Shown: positions 35,401 to 46,865, numbered from the stretch's first letter. The stretch: 64,000 bases of DNA from Siphonodentalium dalli (GCA_032622095.1 CP136065.1:60323094-60387093), one strand, 5' to 3'. Made by a program: numbers and translations. Notes: generated from the letters alone by a model not told the origin.

Positions 35401-35834
35401 CTACTTACCAACCGGTGCTGAGTGGTCGTGCTGACATTTACAATTAATCAATCAGTGATATATAATCCCCTGCCGTGGACAAATCGCTTCGGCAGAGTGA
35501 AGTATGTTCTTGTTAATATGCGACAGCTTGTCAATTATCCGATCACATGTTTTGTTATAATAAGTAGGACAAATTGTACAATGCAAATTTCACAAAGCAA
35601 GGCTATTGATTCACTGTAAGGGAAACTATACATCGGGTTGGGATGTCTCAAATTTATATAAAAATTCTCAACAGTTAGGTATATAATGTCCGACAAATAT
35701 CAGTTGGAAATTTCAGACAAAAAGTAGATTGACATTATTCTGATATCATTTCCAATCAGTATATGGTGTGATTTGGTTTTAGACCAAAAGATTTGGTCCA
35801 AAATCTTTTTTAGACGCAAATTTTATTTTTGGGA

Positions 35835-35945
35835 CAGTGCAAATTATTTTGGAATTGGGTGGGATTCGAACCCCGGCCCATGACGACGAGCGCGCCTTGC
35901 GACTCAAAGTCAGACGTCAATACCACACGGCCACCGAAGCGACAC
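35835..35945 (-). mobile_element. tRNA-like SINE head
   Basis: On the - strand an A-box TGGCCGTGTGG (35933-35923) and a perfect B-box GGTTCGAATCC (35872-35862) are spaced as in a tRNA(Ser/Leu)-like gene, with a long variable arm between. The acceptor stem pairs poorly, and AT-rich sequence follows, so a SINE head is more likely than a working tRNA gene. Confidence 0.5.
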
Positions 35946-36049
35946 CAAAAAAGGAAGCTCAAATGGCCGCTGTATTCCGACGTCGCACTAAGGACACTAT
36001 ATGCACATTTTTAGGCCTCTAGTGTGTATATATTTATATATATATATAT

Positions 36050-36360
36050 ACTAGAAGGTGACCCGACTTCGTCCGGGTTTGACCTTGAATTGTCTATTTT
36101 GAAGGCCAAGGTCAAGTGGGGTCACGATTTGACCCGTCCAAAACACAGTGCCCGAACAAAAGTACCCGACAAAAGTACCCGTCGAAATCCATCCGGTTTT
36201 ACCCGATTTGACCTTGAATTGACCATTTTGAAGGTCAGGTGGGGTCAAACACCAACACCCCAAAAATGGTGGAAATCGGCCCAGCGGATACCGGGAAATC
36301 GGCCCAGCGGATACCGAGATACCCTATGCATCAAATTTCGTCCGTAAAAATCCGCCAGTT
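36050..36360. repeat. 'gacttcgtccgggtttgacc' tandem repeat
   Basis: 'gacccgacttcgtccgggtt' and 'ttgaccttgaattg.c.attttgaagg' occur twice, followed by 'aaatcggcccagcggatacc' twice in a row (36272-36315). A TATATAAA follows at 36386-36393. Confidence 0.5.
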
Positions 36361-36385
36361 TAACCCGATTTGATTTCCACTCAAG

Positions 36386-36393
36386 TATATAAA
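36386..36393 (+). promoter_or_regulatory. TATA-like box
   Basis: TATATAAA followed by acgcgcc, downstream of a repeat. No transcript could be assigned, so this may be chance in AT-rich DNA. Confidence 0.15.
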
Positions 36394-36550
36394 CGCGCCT
36401 CATACACACACGCTCATTAATTATCAAGTTTCAACGTAAAGATAAATTACCATCGGTGCCCGAGATATCGCCAAGACGTCTGAAACAGTCAAATGCATCG
36501 GCCGGTTAAGCGTTAACGTGATCTAACGTTATGACCTCTAACGACGTCAT

Positions 36551-36920
36551 ACACTGAAAAAAAAATCTGTGTCATCTGACACATTAATTTGTCCTCAGAA
36601 TCTAGGTCATCTGACACATCTATGGTCATACAAACAGGTCAAATGACACACCTGCAAAAAAGCCTGTGTCGCTCAAATAGGTCATCTGACACATATAATT
36701 ATGAAAAAAGTATCCAAATGTGTCGGCCAATTTGTCCTCAGAATGTGTGTCGCGTGTGTCAGATAACACATTTGGGTCGACACAGGTGTTTTTCTAGGTG
36801 TGTCATATGACACACCAAAAATTATCCAAACGTGTCGGTCAATTTGTCCTCAGAATGTGTGTCGCATGTGTCAGATAACACATTTGGGCCGACACAGGTG
36901 TTTTTCTAGGTGACCCGCCC
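36551..36920. repeat. Repeat rich in 'TGTGTCA/TGACACA' dyads
   Basis: It starts cactgaaaaaaaaatctgtg and contains many gtgtca..tgacac dyads. A 112-bp unit (tatccaaatgtgtcgg at 36711 and 36823) is duplicated. The start is the inverse of the sequence ending at 50242. Confidence 0.55.
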
Positions 36921-36924
36921 TGAT

Positions 36925-37656
36925 GGCAGATGTGTCGGTTCGGTTCAGGGATTTGACAACATGCACTTGTACTGATTGTCCAATATCCAGAAATGCTGAA
37001 AATAATTAATTGGGAAAAAAATTGAGTATCAAATACATGTATATCAAACTTGAGAAGTTTAGGATATTTGATACTGGGATAGTAATCTTTTTAAAGAAAT
37101 TCTTTCACTTGTTCTGGTTTTGGCAAAAATTTATACAAGTCCATACGGTCTAAAGCCCTAAATCAAACTGACACACTTGGTTTCAAGGAGGGTCAGACCT
37201 GTGACATGGGCATCACAACCCGATCACCTTGCAGCCAAATCTACAAAAAGGCTGTTTTTGGAATAGGCACATGTACACTGCAAGTAACATGATGGGCATG
37301 TATGGGTTAAGTCAGCTAGATAATTCAAAACATAGTTCATATAGATGTAGTTTATTAAAAGTAACTAAATAATTATACATGTTTGTTATAAAATATAATA
37401 CATATTTATTCAAAATATTCAATTACTTGAATTTACTTCATACCTGTATGGAAAACAAGATTTATTCTTCTCTATGTAATTTATTCTTGACTAATACTCA
37501 GCTGAGGATGTATTAAATATTTATATTCTTCTGTGAAGTATTATATTAAGCGGTGTACATGTAGTACATAGGTGTCCTGAACAAAACTTGTTTGGTATAC
37601 AATCACATGTAGAGAGTTTTGGCAAAATTCACAATAAGACTGGGTTAGAGCAGAAG
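36925..37656 (-). other. Probable 3' untranslated and downstream region of the unknown gene
   Basis: On the - strand this follows the TGA at 37657. AATAAA appears at about 37480, 37463 and 37397. No other feature is seen. Confidence 0.35.
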
Positions 37657-37763
37657 TCATGTTATTGAGTTGTCCAGTTCACATGATCCAGATGACATCT
37701 CCAGATAATGTACATGTATGTTGAATCTTGACAGTGGATACTCGATGACGCTTAATGCTGAAT
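37657..37763 (-). CDS. Exon 3 of the unrecognised gene, with stop
   Basis: Acceptor tatttctttcag, then 35 codons in the required phase ending ACA TGA. The segment reads DSALSVIEYPLSRFNIHVHY and then a Ser/Cys/Glu-containing tail. The other two frames of the same stretch stop early or give a shorter tail. Confidence 0.45.
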
Positions 37764-38660
37764 CTGAAAGAAATACATTAATAAATTTGAAATGGAATTA
37801 TGTGGATGAACAATTGTATGTAATACATTGCTTTGTGATCGTTGTGTTCCAGCTCAGTTACATGTAGGACTCTATTACATAGTGTCAATAGTGTGTACAT
37901 ACCGGGTAGGGCAAAATTTATAAATGAGCCATGCTGAACACCTCACTTTGTATTTTTAGAAAGAATAACACGATCTTTCCCTAAATAATATATGACCATG
38001 GAATTAGGGATGTTGTGCATGGATCCTGCATGGGGTGACCTTTTAAATAAATTCCTATACTAGGGGAAGCGGTCAGAATTAATATGTAAATTTAACCAAT
38101 TATTGATACAGTCAAATCAGTCATATTCCTAATTGTAGTTCGGTCTCCAGGATATTTATTTCTCACCGACACAGGGAGGAGGGGTGAGAACAAATATCTA
38201 TGTCAGTATCAATCAATTTATGGAAACTGTCAAATCGCTCAAGTTCATTAATGTGCTTCAGGCACCAGGATAAAATTTATATCTCCCTATAACAGTGGGG
38301 GGAATGTCAAAACAAATATTTATGTCAATATCAACCAATTTATTGTTACCATCAAAGTGGTCATGTCATCTAAAGTTGCACGGTCACCAGGATAATATTA
38401 AGTTGGGGGTGGGGGACAAATATCATTATCGACCAATTTATTGACCGTCAACTAATTGGCCAAGTCATTAATGTGGTTCGGTCTGCAGTATAAAATTTAC
38501 TTCTCACCACTTTATGTCACTATCAACCAATTTATTGATATATCAAAGCGGTCATGTGACGTATGTCCAAATATTTATGTCATTATCAACAAATTTATTA
38601 ATAGTCAAAGCAGGCATTCCAACTAAGTTTGTTTGGTCACCCGGCCAGGATCAAATTTAT

Positions 38661-38705
<45 letters not shown>

Positions 38706-39282
38706 CGAGTCAGACCAAATATTTATGGCATGTATTTGGGGGGCATGAAAGTGGTCACACCCACTAATGTTGTTCGGTCATCAGGATAAAATTTATTTCT
38801 CACCTGTAATGGTGTGGGGGGGGGGTATTTATTTCTCACCACAAGTGAGGGGGTGTAAGAACAAACATTTATGTCAGAACAAATATTTATGGCATTATCA
38901 ACCAATTTATTTGATACTGTCGATTAATTGGCCATGTCCATTGTGGTGCCATTATCAACAAATTTATTAACAACGGTATACAAATCGGTCAAATGACTCA
39001 TGTCTACTAAGGTTGTTCGGGCCACCAGGATAATATTTATTTGGGGGGGGGGGGGGTGCCAGAACAAATATTTATGTCATTATCCAGCTGCATTATCAAC
39101 CAATTTATTGATATCATCAAATAATTCGTTCGAGGATAAAATTTACTGATCACCACGACATAGTCCAAGTCTTCTCGTACTAAAACCAGCTAAGATATTC
39201 GGGATGGCTATATGCCATCGTCTAGCCATCCCAATATCTTAGCTGGATTTAGTACGAGAAGACTTGGACTAACCACGACAGT

Positions 39283-39315
<33 letters not shown>

Positions 39316-41563
39316 GTCAGAACATATACATGTATTCAGGTCATTATCAACCAATTTATTGATACGTCAAAGCAGTCATGTGATTCATGTCCGCTAAGAT
39401 TGTTCGGTCACCAGAAATAATTAATTGGGGGGGGGGGGGGGGGGGGGTCAGAATAGAATTTATTTGGGGGGGAGGGCATGAAAGTTGGTCACACCGACGA
39501 ATGTTGTTCGGTCAGGGGGGGGGTTGTCAGAACATATACATGTATTCAAGTCATTATCGACTAATTTATTGATACGTCAAAGCGGTCATGTGACTCATGT
39601 CCGCTAAGATTGTTCGGTCACCAGAAATAATTAATTTGGGGGGGGGGGGGCGTCAGAATAAAATGTATTTGGGGGGGCATGAAAGTGGTCACACCCACTA
39701 ATGTTGTTCGGTCATCAGGATAAAATTTATTTCTCACCTGTAATGGGGTGGGGGGGGTATTTATTTCTCACCACAAGTGAGGGGGTGTAAGAACAAACAT
39801 TTATGTCAGTATCAACCAATTTATTTACACCGTCAAAGCGATCATGTCCACTAATGTTGTTCAGTGCTCGGTCACCAGGATAACATTTATTTCATTGGGG
39901 GGGGGGGGGGGGGGGGGGGGGTCAGAGCCAATATTTATGTCAGTATCAAGTTATCAATTAATCGATAATGTCAAATTATGTGAAATCAGTAAGTTTGTTC
40001 ATTAATGAGGTTCCAGTTTGTTTAGACTCTATTATACACATGTACCGCGCTTGACAGAAATGCATACATGAATTTACTATCTATGTCCTTATCCAAAGGG
40101 TTGAATTTTTAAATTAGAGCTGCAACAGGCAGCAAATACATGCAAATACAACCACACTTATTGACATACCATAAATTATTCTTTATTGACCAGAGGTGGC
40201 AGCGTTTAGATAAATGTGCGTAAATTTAATTTTTTTTGCAAATATGTATGGTTGGTTGGGGTTGACCATTGCTTCAGTAGCGAGGCTGACAGATAGGGGA
40301 AAGACCATGCAGAGGGTGAACTTCATTGAGTAATCACTTCACTGCATATATAGAAACCACCAGCCAATTCTCCATGGGGGGGGGGGGTGTCCACCTTGAA
40401 ATTTCCGACCAGCAACCCCCCCCCATTTTTGCTTATATAAGCTATAATCTAATCCACTGGGCAGCCCATTATTCAGGTATTTTTATAGATCTGAACCAGA
40501 ATCTGAAAATGAAATTTGCCAAATCGCCCCTCCCCCATGTCGCCACATCCCTGAGGTGGATCACAAATTTGTTTTGGACAGCCTTTGACAACGTAAAAAC
40601 ATTTAGCACTCTACGGACTGGACCGGGGGAAGGGGCTACAAAAGTTTATGATATAAACACAACTGCGTATCATTAAAACAAAAGTTGCCTAGATTAAAAA
40701 ATGTACATACCCGTTGGACAAGCTTCATAATAATTCAGCCATTTATTCATATATTGATCCTGAAATCCAACATCCATATACGGTAGGGCTGGCATTGACT
40801 GTCCTGAAAATAAAGAAATTATCTCATATACTATGACATGGTAAAACTGGAACCAATATAACACAGGTATCAATATGTTTCATATACCGGTATGAAGTTA
40901 TTGTCAAAAATTTACCCCCCCCCCCACAACTGAAAGTCTGAGACGGATATTCACTGTGAATCTAGAATCATCCACATTTTTAGTAAATATACAGGATGGC
41001 TTTTCTTTCTATATTGTACTGTTGTGCTTAAAATGAGATACCCTGCCGGGGGGGGGGGGGGGCGGGAAAAAACTGCGGGACACAACGTACCAGGGGGGGT
41101 GGGGGGGGGGGGGGGGGTACCTAGGGCGTCAAAAATTTACACGTAAATTTTTTCCTTATTCATTTAGGGGGGGGGGGGGTGGGGTTGCCGGAAATATGTA
41201 TTTTCAGACTCACAACTTCAATTTTCTCTCATTTTATAGAATATGGATTAACCTTAATATCCAAATCATATAACATGAGTAGTACAATCCACCTAAAACA
41301 ATTTTGGATAACCACTGTCTTGGTTTACATGTGATATTGACCCCATTAACCCTCTTAATAATGCCGACTAAGTCAGTGTCTACCATTCGAATGCAGAATT
41401 CTACCCTGCGATCGCTTATCTGACAATTTTTTACTGCAGAACTATCCCATGTATTAAACAATTTCTCCTCCAATGGTATCAGAAAAAAGTTACCGGTATA
41501 TGCTGGTATCACACTCATCTCATTTGCATCTTTTTCAAAGTCGAGGTAATGACTGGTTGTCAT
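37657..41563 (-). CDS. Unrecognised three-exon gene, 156 residues
   Basis: On the - strand, 41563-41293, 40803-40711 and 37763-37657 join to 471 nt with ATG and TGA. Each intron has GT..AG ends and every junction is phase 1. The ATG is preceded directly by an in-frame TAA, so this start is fixed unless splicing lies between them. The product starts MTTSHYLDFEKDANEMSVIP, has no clear signal peptide or membrane segment, and is rich in aromatic and charged residues with scattered cysteines. I do not recognise the family. Intron 1 is 489 nt. Intron 2 is 2947 nt and contains the poly-G minisatellite. Possible poly(A) signals (AATAAA on the - strand) lie near 37480 and 37463. Chance assembly of three compatible exons is possible but less likely than a real gene. 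Confidence 0.45.
38080..40010. repeat. Poly-G-bearing minisatellite in intron 2 of the unknown gene
   Basis: About a dozen diverged units of roughly 110-190 bp share 'caggataaaatttattt', a G run, 'cagaacaaatatttatgtca', 'ttatcaaccaatttattgat' and 'gttcggtcaccagg'. G runs vary from 5 to 42 bases; the longest are 38663-38704 (42 G), 39283-39313 (31 G) and 39897-39920. On the - strand transcript these become long C runs. Confidence 0.8.
39152..39280. mobile_element. 111-bp foldback MITE with 9-bp target duplication
   Basis: The element (39161-39271) is a hairpin: 50-nt arms differing by one mismatch and one bulge around a loop of about 10 nt, starting TAGTCCAAGTCTTC. ACCACGACA flanks it on both sides (39152-39160, 39272-39280). 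A 9-bp duplication suggests a Mutator-like transposase (inference). It landed inside the poly-G minisatellite. Confidence 0.8.
40011..40710. other. Intron 2 of the unknown gene, outside the array
   Basis: Unique DNA with a 10-G run at 40375 and a C run at 40417. The 116-codon + strand frame here spans low-complexity runs and has no motif. Confidence 0.45.
40711..40803 (-). CDS. Exon 2 of the unrecognised gene
   Basis: A good acceptor (tttctttattttcag) opens a 93-nt exon in phase 1 and a strong donor (ACGG|gtatgt) closes it. It encodes QSMPALPYMDVGFQDQYMNK followed by WLNYYEACPT. This exon has the best splice signals of the three. Confidence 0.5.
40804..41292. other. Intron 1 of the unknown gene
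   Basis: 489 bp between exons 2 and 1, holding G runs near 41049, 41094 and 41168 and a C run at 40916. No coding signal. Confidence 0.45.
41293..41563 (-). CDS. Exon 1 of the unrecognised gene
   Basis: ATG at 41563-41561, 90 codons plus one base, donor TTTTAG|gtggat (weak but GT). A 90-codon open stretch with balanced amino acid use is long for this AT-rich DNA. Reading on past the donor gives 19 further codons before a stop. Confidence 0.45.
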
Positions 41564-41940
41564 TTTTTAAAGTGCATACAAAGCGTTGCGATCACCAATA
41601 TACATGTTTGTACATGTCATGACATCACGAGGTACAAATCTGCGTTCTACTGGTAGGACAATGACCATTTAAGTCATAATAATCTAAACTAAGTTACCAA
41701 GCACCTTCTCGTGAATTGTATGCTCCGGTGTTTTTTTCGGTTTCCGGTCAAACCGAGTTGTTGTCCGGCTGGGGTAGATTTGATTTTTCTGGGGGGGGGG
41801 GGGGGGGGCAAATGGTCAGTGGAAAAAAAACTGCAGTTTTTGCTGTTTTTTGGGGGGGGGGGGGGGGGGGGTACCCAAACCGAAGAGAAACAGTTTTTTC
41901 CACCCTGTGTCTGCATTTTTTTTTCCAGCCCCCCCCCCTG
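41564..41940. other. Upstream of the unknown gene; G runs
   Basis: G runs at 41791-41809 and 41852-41871 inflate several open frames on both strands. These are low-complexity artefacts. Confidence 0.55.
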
Positions 41941-42326
41941 ACCCTGCTGGACAAAACAAGTGTCCATTGGGCACCGTGGTGTGTTTGCCATTCGGCCGCG
42001 GTGTCAGAGTTTGTAACTGCAGTTGAGCACCGCGGCTGAGTGGCAAGTACACCGCGGCCGACCGTCAAGTACACATGTACACCATGGCCGAAAAGCAACT
42101 ACAATGGGGCCGAATGACATGTACACCGTGGTTAGATTTCTGGTTTGTATTGTATTTTTTCAGTTTCATGAATGTACACAGCGGCAACTACACCATGGTC
42201 GAATGGCAAATACACCGCGGCCCAACTGTAGTTAGCCGGTGGAGCCGCGGTGTAGTTGCATTTCGGCCGCGGTGGCAATGCTAACCGCACCGTGGTTAAG
42301 TGGACACTTGTTTTGCCCAGCAGGGT
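41941..42326. mobile_element. 386-bp MITE with a CCGCGG-rich core
   Basis: The terminal repeat starts ACCCTGCTGGACAAAACAAG and matches its inverse at the right end over 25 of 26 bases. The core repeats phrases such as 'caccgcggccgaatggcaa' in both orientations, making it far richer in CG than its surroundings. No clear target duplication. Confidence 0.65.
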
Positions 42327-42639
42327 AGATATATCATTCACGATATATGATAATAACCTTATATTTTATTACAATTTCAGCTGTGTATATAAATTCAGGA
42401 ACATGTACATTGTATGTACAGACTACGCTGTTGCATGCAGTCAGGGACGTGGCTAGAGGTAGAGGGTTTCCGTTCGGGGATGTCCACCGTGGGTAATTCC
42501 AACTGTACCCCCCCCCCCTCGAATCAGCCCTAATATCTTATATCTTCATAAACAATGGTTCTATATTCCCGGTATGAGATCAGTCAGATATTATAACCGG
42601 ATAAACTGCATAAATCCTAACATCTAGTGATCTAACTTC

Positions 42640-43290
42640 AAACAAATACAATTGGCTACGGGCAAGAGACCACGACACACCGGGCTGACCATGGTTGTTC
42701 GGCCCGGTGCGAGAAAATTTTGAAATTTTAACAAAAAAATCACAAATCCTAGAATCTAGACTGGCCTCAACCTATAGTGTTGGCAATTTCAAACCTCATA
42801 CTCAATGTCCCCCTCAGGTAGGAAAACTCTCCAACTGATGACCATTTCAGTCCACAAGTTTGATTAAATTTTGTAAAATATTGTTAAAGTTTGAAATAGT
42901 ACATGTAGCATTTTTTTTATTGGCTATGGGGGAGAGACAATGACACACCGGTCGGACCATGGTTCGGCCTGGCGTGCGAAAATTTTGTAATCTGAACAAG
43001 AAAATCAAAAAAAATCCTAGCATCTACTAGTAGACTAGCCTCAAGCATTCCTAGGGTTAGAAATTTCAAACCGGAACACCCCACTTTAATAGGTTGGAAA
43101 ATGTCCAACTGATGACAGTTCCAATGACAATGTTGACCAAATGTATGACAATATTGTTTTCTTAAATTAACTAGCAGTTTTTGACTGGCCACGGGGGAGG
43201 GACCAGGACACAAGCTTTCCAATTGTGGGAAATTTCCAACTAATGTTTTGGCAGGTATGAAATTTCCAACTGTTGATAGTAATGATTCAA
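42640..43290 (+). repeat. Tandemly duplicated dispersed repeat
   Basis: A unit of about 267 bp starting ggctacgggcaagagaccac (42655) is repeated from 42922 with 'gacacaccgg.c.gaccatgg'. Its end matches 4977-5390. Confidence 0.6.
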
Positions 43291-44476
43291 TGCTCATCAC
43301 ATTGCAAAAAAAAAAAATTAAAATTATATGCTTTATAGCCAAACAGTTCCTCCCCCAACATTTTTAAAGCTTAGAATTTTGAATTTGTTTTCACAAATTG
43401 GATACCTGATCGCCAAAACTTTTGATGATTCGGGCAAAATTGAGATAAATTGCAATATTTTTCAGATCTCAACAGGAATTACGCAGAGTTTAGGTTATTT
43501 TAATACATTACGCTACATGTACAGTGTGCAAGTTCATGTTTATTCATGGGAAATTCTACATATATCATTTTTGTTCAATCCTGGAAAAACACTGGACACA
43601 GGCCTCAGTCCCCTCAACTATTTCAGGCATGTTTGGCATTGAACAAAATGACCCTAGAAAAGGCTAAATACTACATGTACATAAACATTTCGGAAATTAG
43701 AAATTTAGAATTAAACAAAGACTTTATCAGACTTTGTTTGCTGCGATATACCGTACATCAATGTACATGTAGCACATGGGCGCCAAATTACTTGTACAAA
43801 GTTTACCTTGTTGGTATCGAAAATGGACAAATTACTATACATGTATGTGAAACTTATTTGATGGATTACCTAATACTTCATATATTGTAGATTGTCAAGA
43901 GTGTTTTTCTCATTTCTTTCTGTGTATGATGATGTGGCGGCGTTGGTACCAGTACATGGCAGACAACTCCTGTCTATCTTTATACATGCATGCACCGCCC
44001 GCGTATGGTTTCTGTAATGAAAATCAATGAAAGAATAAACATGTATAGAAATGTACTGGCCTGTATATCAATATAATGTAAACAATGATACATGTATGAT
44101 TTAGGCACATGTAAATGTATGTCAAATAAAACACCTGCATCGGTTTTCACACTAATTCTGTCAATGAAAGTTGTAATGATCTGTAATGCCTAAAGCAGGT
44201 CGCACATGAAGTGATATTTGGTGCACGAATGCAGAACGATATTTGTCAGATTTTGAACATGTGACTTGTTTTTATCACTTTAATATGGTAGACCACTGCA
44301 CACAATGTGATCGGGTCATGAGATCTGGTTTTTACTTTCTCAGAAAGGCAACATTGGGTTATTATTAACATGCATGATGGATAGGTTATATGCATAGGTC
44401 TCTATGTGTATTTATCGCAGATATTTAATACAATATTCCAATAAATATTACAAGTTCTTGAAGTTATATAGACTAG
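43291..44476. other. Mostly non-coding, one candidate exon
   Basis: Apart from the candidate exon at 43910-44011 (- strand), the 104- and 114-codon + strand frames show no family motif. Many 'tacatgta' phrases occur. Confidence 0.4.
43910..44011 (-). CDS. Candidate terminal exon, unassigned
   Basis: A strong acceptor (cattgattttcattacag) precedes 33 codons ending in TGA: KPYAGGACMYKDRQELSAMY and a basic tail. No partner exon was found upstream on the - strand, and no AATAAA lies close downstream. It could be a last exon, a 5' non-coding exon of the gene at 41563, or chance. Confidence 0.15.
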   Translation of the reverse strand, partial: KPYAGGACMYKDRQELSAMYWYQRRHIIIHRKK

Positions 44477-44889
44477 TACTCTCGGGCTCCGAATAAAAGT
44501 GCAGGCCCAAATAACAGTGCAGGGGGGAATTCCATTGAAAGTTAATAAAAGTACAGACCCAAATAATAGTGCAGGGGAACTCCGAGCAAAACATCAACTG
44601 TGGTTAACCAAATTATTTTTATAGCAGGTTAAGTATAGGAGTCAACATAGTATGTATCATGTGGTGTTTTGGTATGCCACATACCGGTACTTGAATATGT
44701 ACATGCAAAAGTTATCAGTAAAGCTCATCATTTACATCAGAATCATATAGAAATATTGAGTTTGTACTGATTTAAATTTTCACAGCTTCAAAATTAATAA
44801 ACGTGCAGACCCAAAAAAGCACGGTGCAGGGGGGAATTTCCCAAGAAAATAATAAACGTGCATGCATGTTTATTTTAACCCCAAGAGTA
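44477..44889. mobile_element. TA-flanked MITE, about 410 bp
   Basis: TA-CTCTCGGG at the left is mirrored by CCCAAGAG-TA at the right. Both subterminal parts carry 'aataaa(a)gtgcag(g/a)ccc' phrases. The middle is AT-rich with no frame. Confidence 0.5.
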
Positions 44890-44993
44890 GGCCCTATACC
44901 TGATTTATTTCCCCACACAAATTCGCAATCAGATATTATATCGACACCAATTTGCTGATGTCCAGGACTTCCACCTTTTTTGTTTTGTTTTCG

Positions 44994-46510
44994 GTAGTCG
45001 GTGGCCGAGAGGTAGCGTACTGGTCTCTCGTGCTAGCGAACCGGGGATTGCAACCTGGTCAGGGTATACTGACAAAAATAAGAACTCGGTCAGATACCAA
45101 GTTTGCCAGTAGAGATGGGCGGTACTCGGTATTTACCGTGCGGTATCGGTATCAGCGTAATACCGATTTACCGTACCGAATCAAAACTAAACATACCGAT
45201 TTTTCGGTATTGAAATTATTCATGTGTTGCCAACTTGTGTGTCTTCGTATTGAGTAAAGTTTCTCAGTAAACAGTTTTGATTTGGTACTTTAATTAAAAT
45301 TAATCTCAGAATTATACAAATCCATCAGACCATCACAAAGAACCCGACTGGTAAAAAGCAGCCACTTGATAAGAACTCAGCTGACCGTGTCGGTGACCTG
45401 TTATCAGTTTGACAGGCCTTGAGCGAGCAAAAGGAATACACACTCACAGATGGTTGACCTAGTTACGGGCCTAACAATCAATGCAGTTGTTAGAATAGAT
45501 ACACAGTGTATCAAAGAAGCTGTGATGTAACGTATTGTTACATTGTAACGTCGTCAATGACACACTGACTGTCACTGTGTAATGCCCAGGCGGTGGCAGT
45601 CCGTATAGCACGTGGCTTTGGCGACTTCAAAGACACCACAATGCAAGCGGCATTAACAGAAATAAGGTCCAATTTCATTTGTACAGTGAATCATAATCTA
45701 CTTTCACTTTCTAAAAATAGAACAGATCCATCAATTGATTAAATTCTAAGATTTATTTCGCGTTGCGGCTATTTATATGGAGTTGTGAAATTATGTGAAT
45801 TGTGCTCACTGATTACTACTCACAATTCAATTCACTCGCGAAAATGTGACGAAATTGACACGTATAGATATTGTAGCCATGCAATGATGCAATCTCTTAT
45901 TCTTTTCAAAAGGGATGCGACGGCGTGCTTGTAAATCATCAAACAGATGTGTGAATATCACTTAATTGAATAATTGTGTAGGTCATTGTGTTGCCTCATT
46001 TAGCTGTTGTCACGAATGTAGTAAATCCGTGGGCATATATACATGCATATTGTTCATTTAAAAACTTGAATTACCGCAATTTACCGGGAATATCTGCTCT
46101 GGTTTTGTAATTTAATAGCAATACCGATTACCGTACCGATACCGCGGTAAATCGACGAAAATTTACCGATACCGATACCGAGCTTGAAATTTCAATACCG
46201 CCCATCTCTATTTGCCAGACTGAAAAGTCTCATTCGAGATCACTGAATAAAGATCCGAATGCAAAATGCCGACCCCCCCCCCCATTACAACACTTGTCCA
46301 GGTATGTTGTCGTGGGTGCAGTACTGCAGTTCGCTGTCCGATCAGGTGCAGACATCAATGGCTGACCCGTGTACACGCCTCGGTGTGTGCATGTTAAAGA
46401 ACACTACTGAGTCACTGTTATAAAGTTACTCGGCTGTGGTAGCACTTGGACCAGTGCATCTACAACCATAATTGGTTTTTGTACTGTAATGTCTACAGAT
46501 ACAGATTTTC
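44994..46510 (+). mobile_element. tRNA-derived SINE interrupted by a hAT-like element
   Basis: 44994-45062 resembles a tRNA(Ser)-type head: A-box-like tggccgagagg (45002-45012) and B-box-like gggattgcaacc (45044-45055). The body continues past the hAT insertion at 46211 with 'gttaaagaacactactgagtc', a core phrase common in invertebrate SINE bodies. Removing 45110-46218 restores a contiguous unit of about 400 bp. The 3' end is not sharply defined. Confidence 0.55.
45110..46210. mobile_element. Non-autonomous hAT-like element (1101 bp) with 8-bp target duplication
   Basis: The ends TAGAGATGGGCGGTA and TACCGCCCATCTCTA-type inverse repeats are flanked by TTTGCCAG at 45102-45109 and 46211-46218. 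An 8-bp duplication and this terminus are typical of hAT. Next to each end lies an array of GGTATCGGTA/TACCGATACCG-type hexamers in opposite orientation. There is no transposase frame. It interrupts a SINE. Confidence 0.82.
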
Positions 46511-46865
46511 AATTGTACATGTAGTTGTAGGCCTATTGTAGAGGCATGAATATATTCCGTTGTACGAAATATCCCGCTACTCTGACTTTGCTATTCAACT
46601 TGGACTTGAAGGACATGCTGGATGCCAAGTTGAATCTGATTGTCTACTTGGAATAAATCGCACGACTCTATTGTACATGTACATAATAAAAAATATTTGA
46701 TTTGTTGCGGAGCTGATCGTGCGACAAAATGTTGCGCTATTCTCCACCGAACGCGCTACAATTTGACTAGGCTGTAACCGGTGCTCGATATTTGTTGAAC
46801 AAAATATATCACATTGTGTGATGTGCGCTTAATGCACTTAACGGTTTGTTTAACTTAAGGGGGGC

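Noticed and set aside
35835-35945. Functional tRNA gene
   Set aside because: A and B boxes are good, but the acceptor stem does not pair convincingly and there is no clear RNA polymerase III T-run terminator next to the end. A SINE head is more likely.
41689-42098. Several overlapping frames over 100 codons on both strands
   Set aside because: They are carried by long G/C runs that translate to poly-Gly or poly-Pro; low complexity, not genes.
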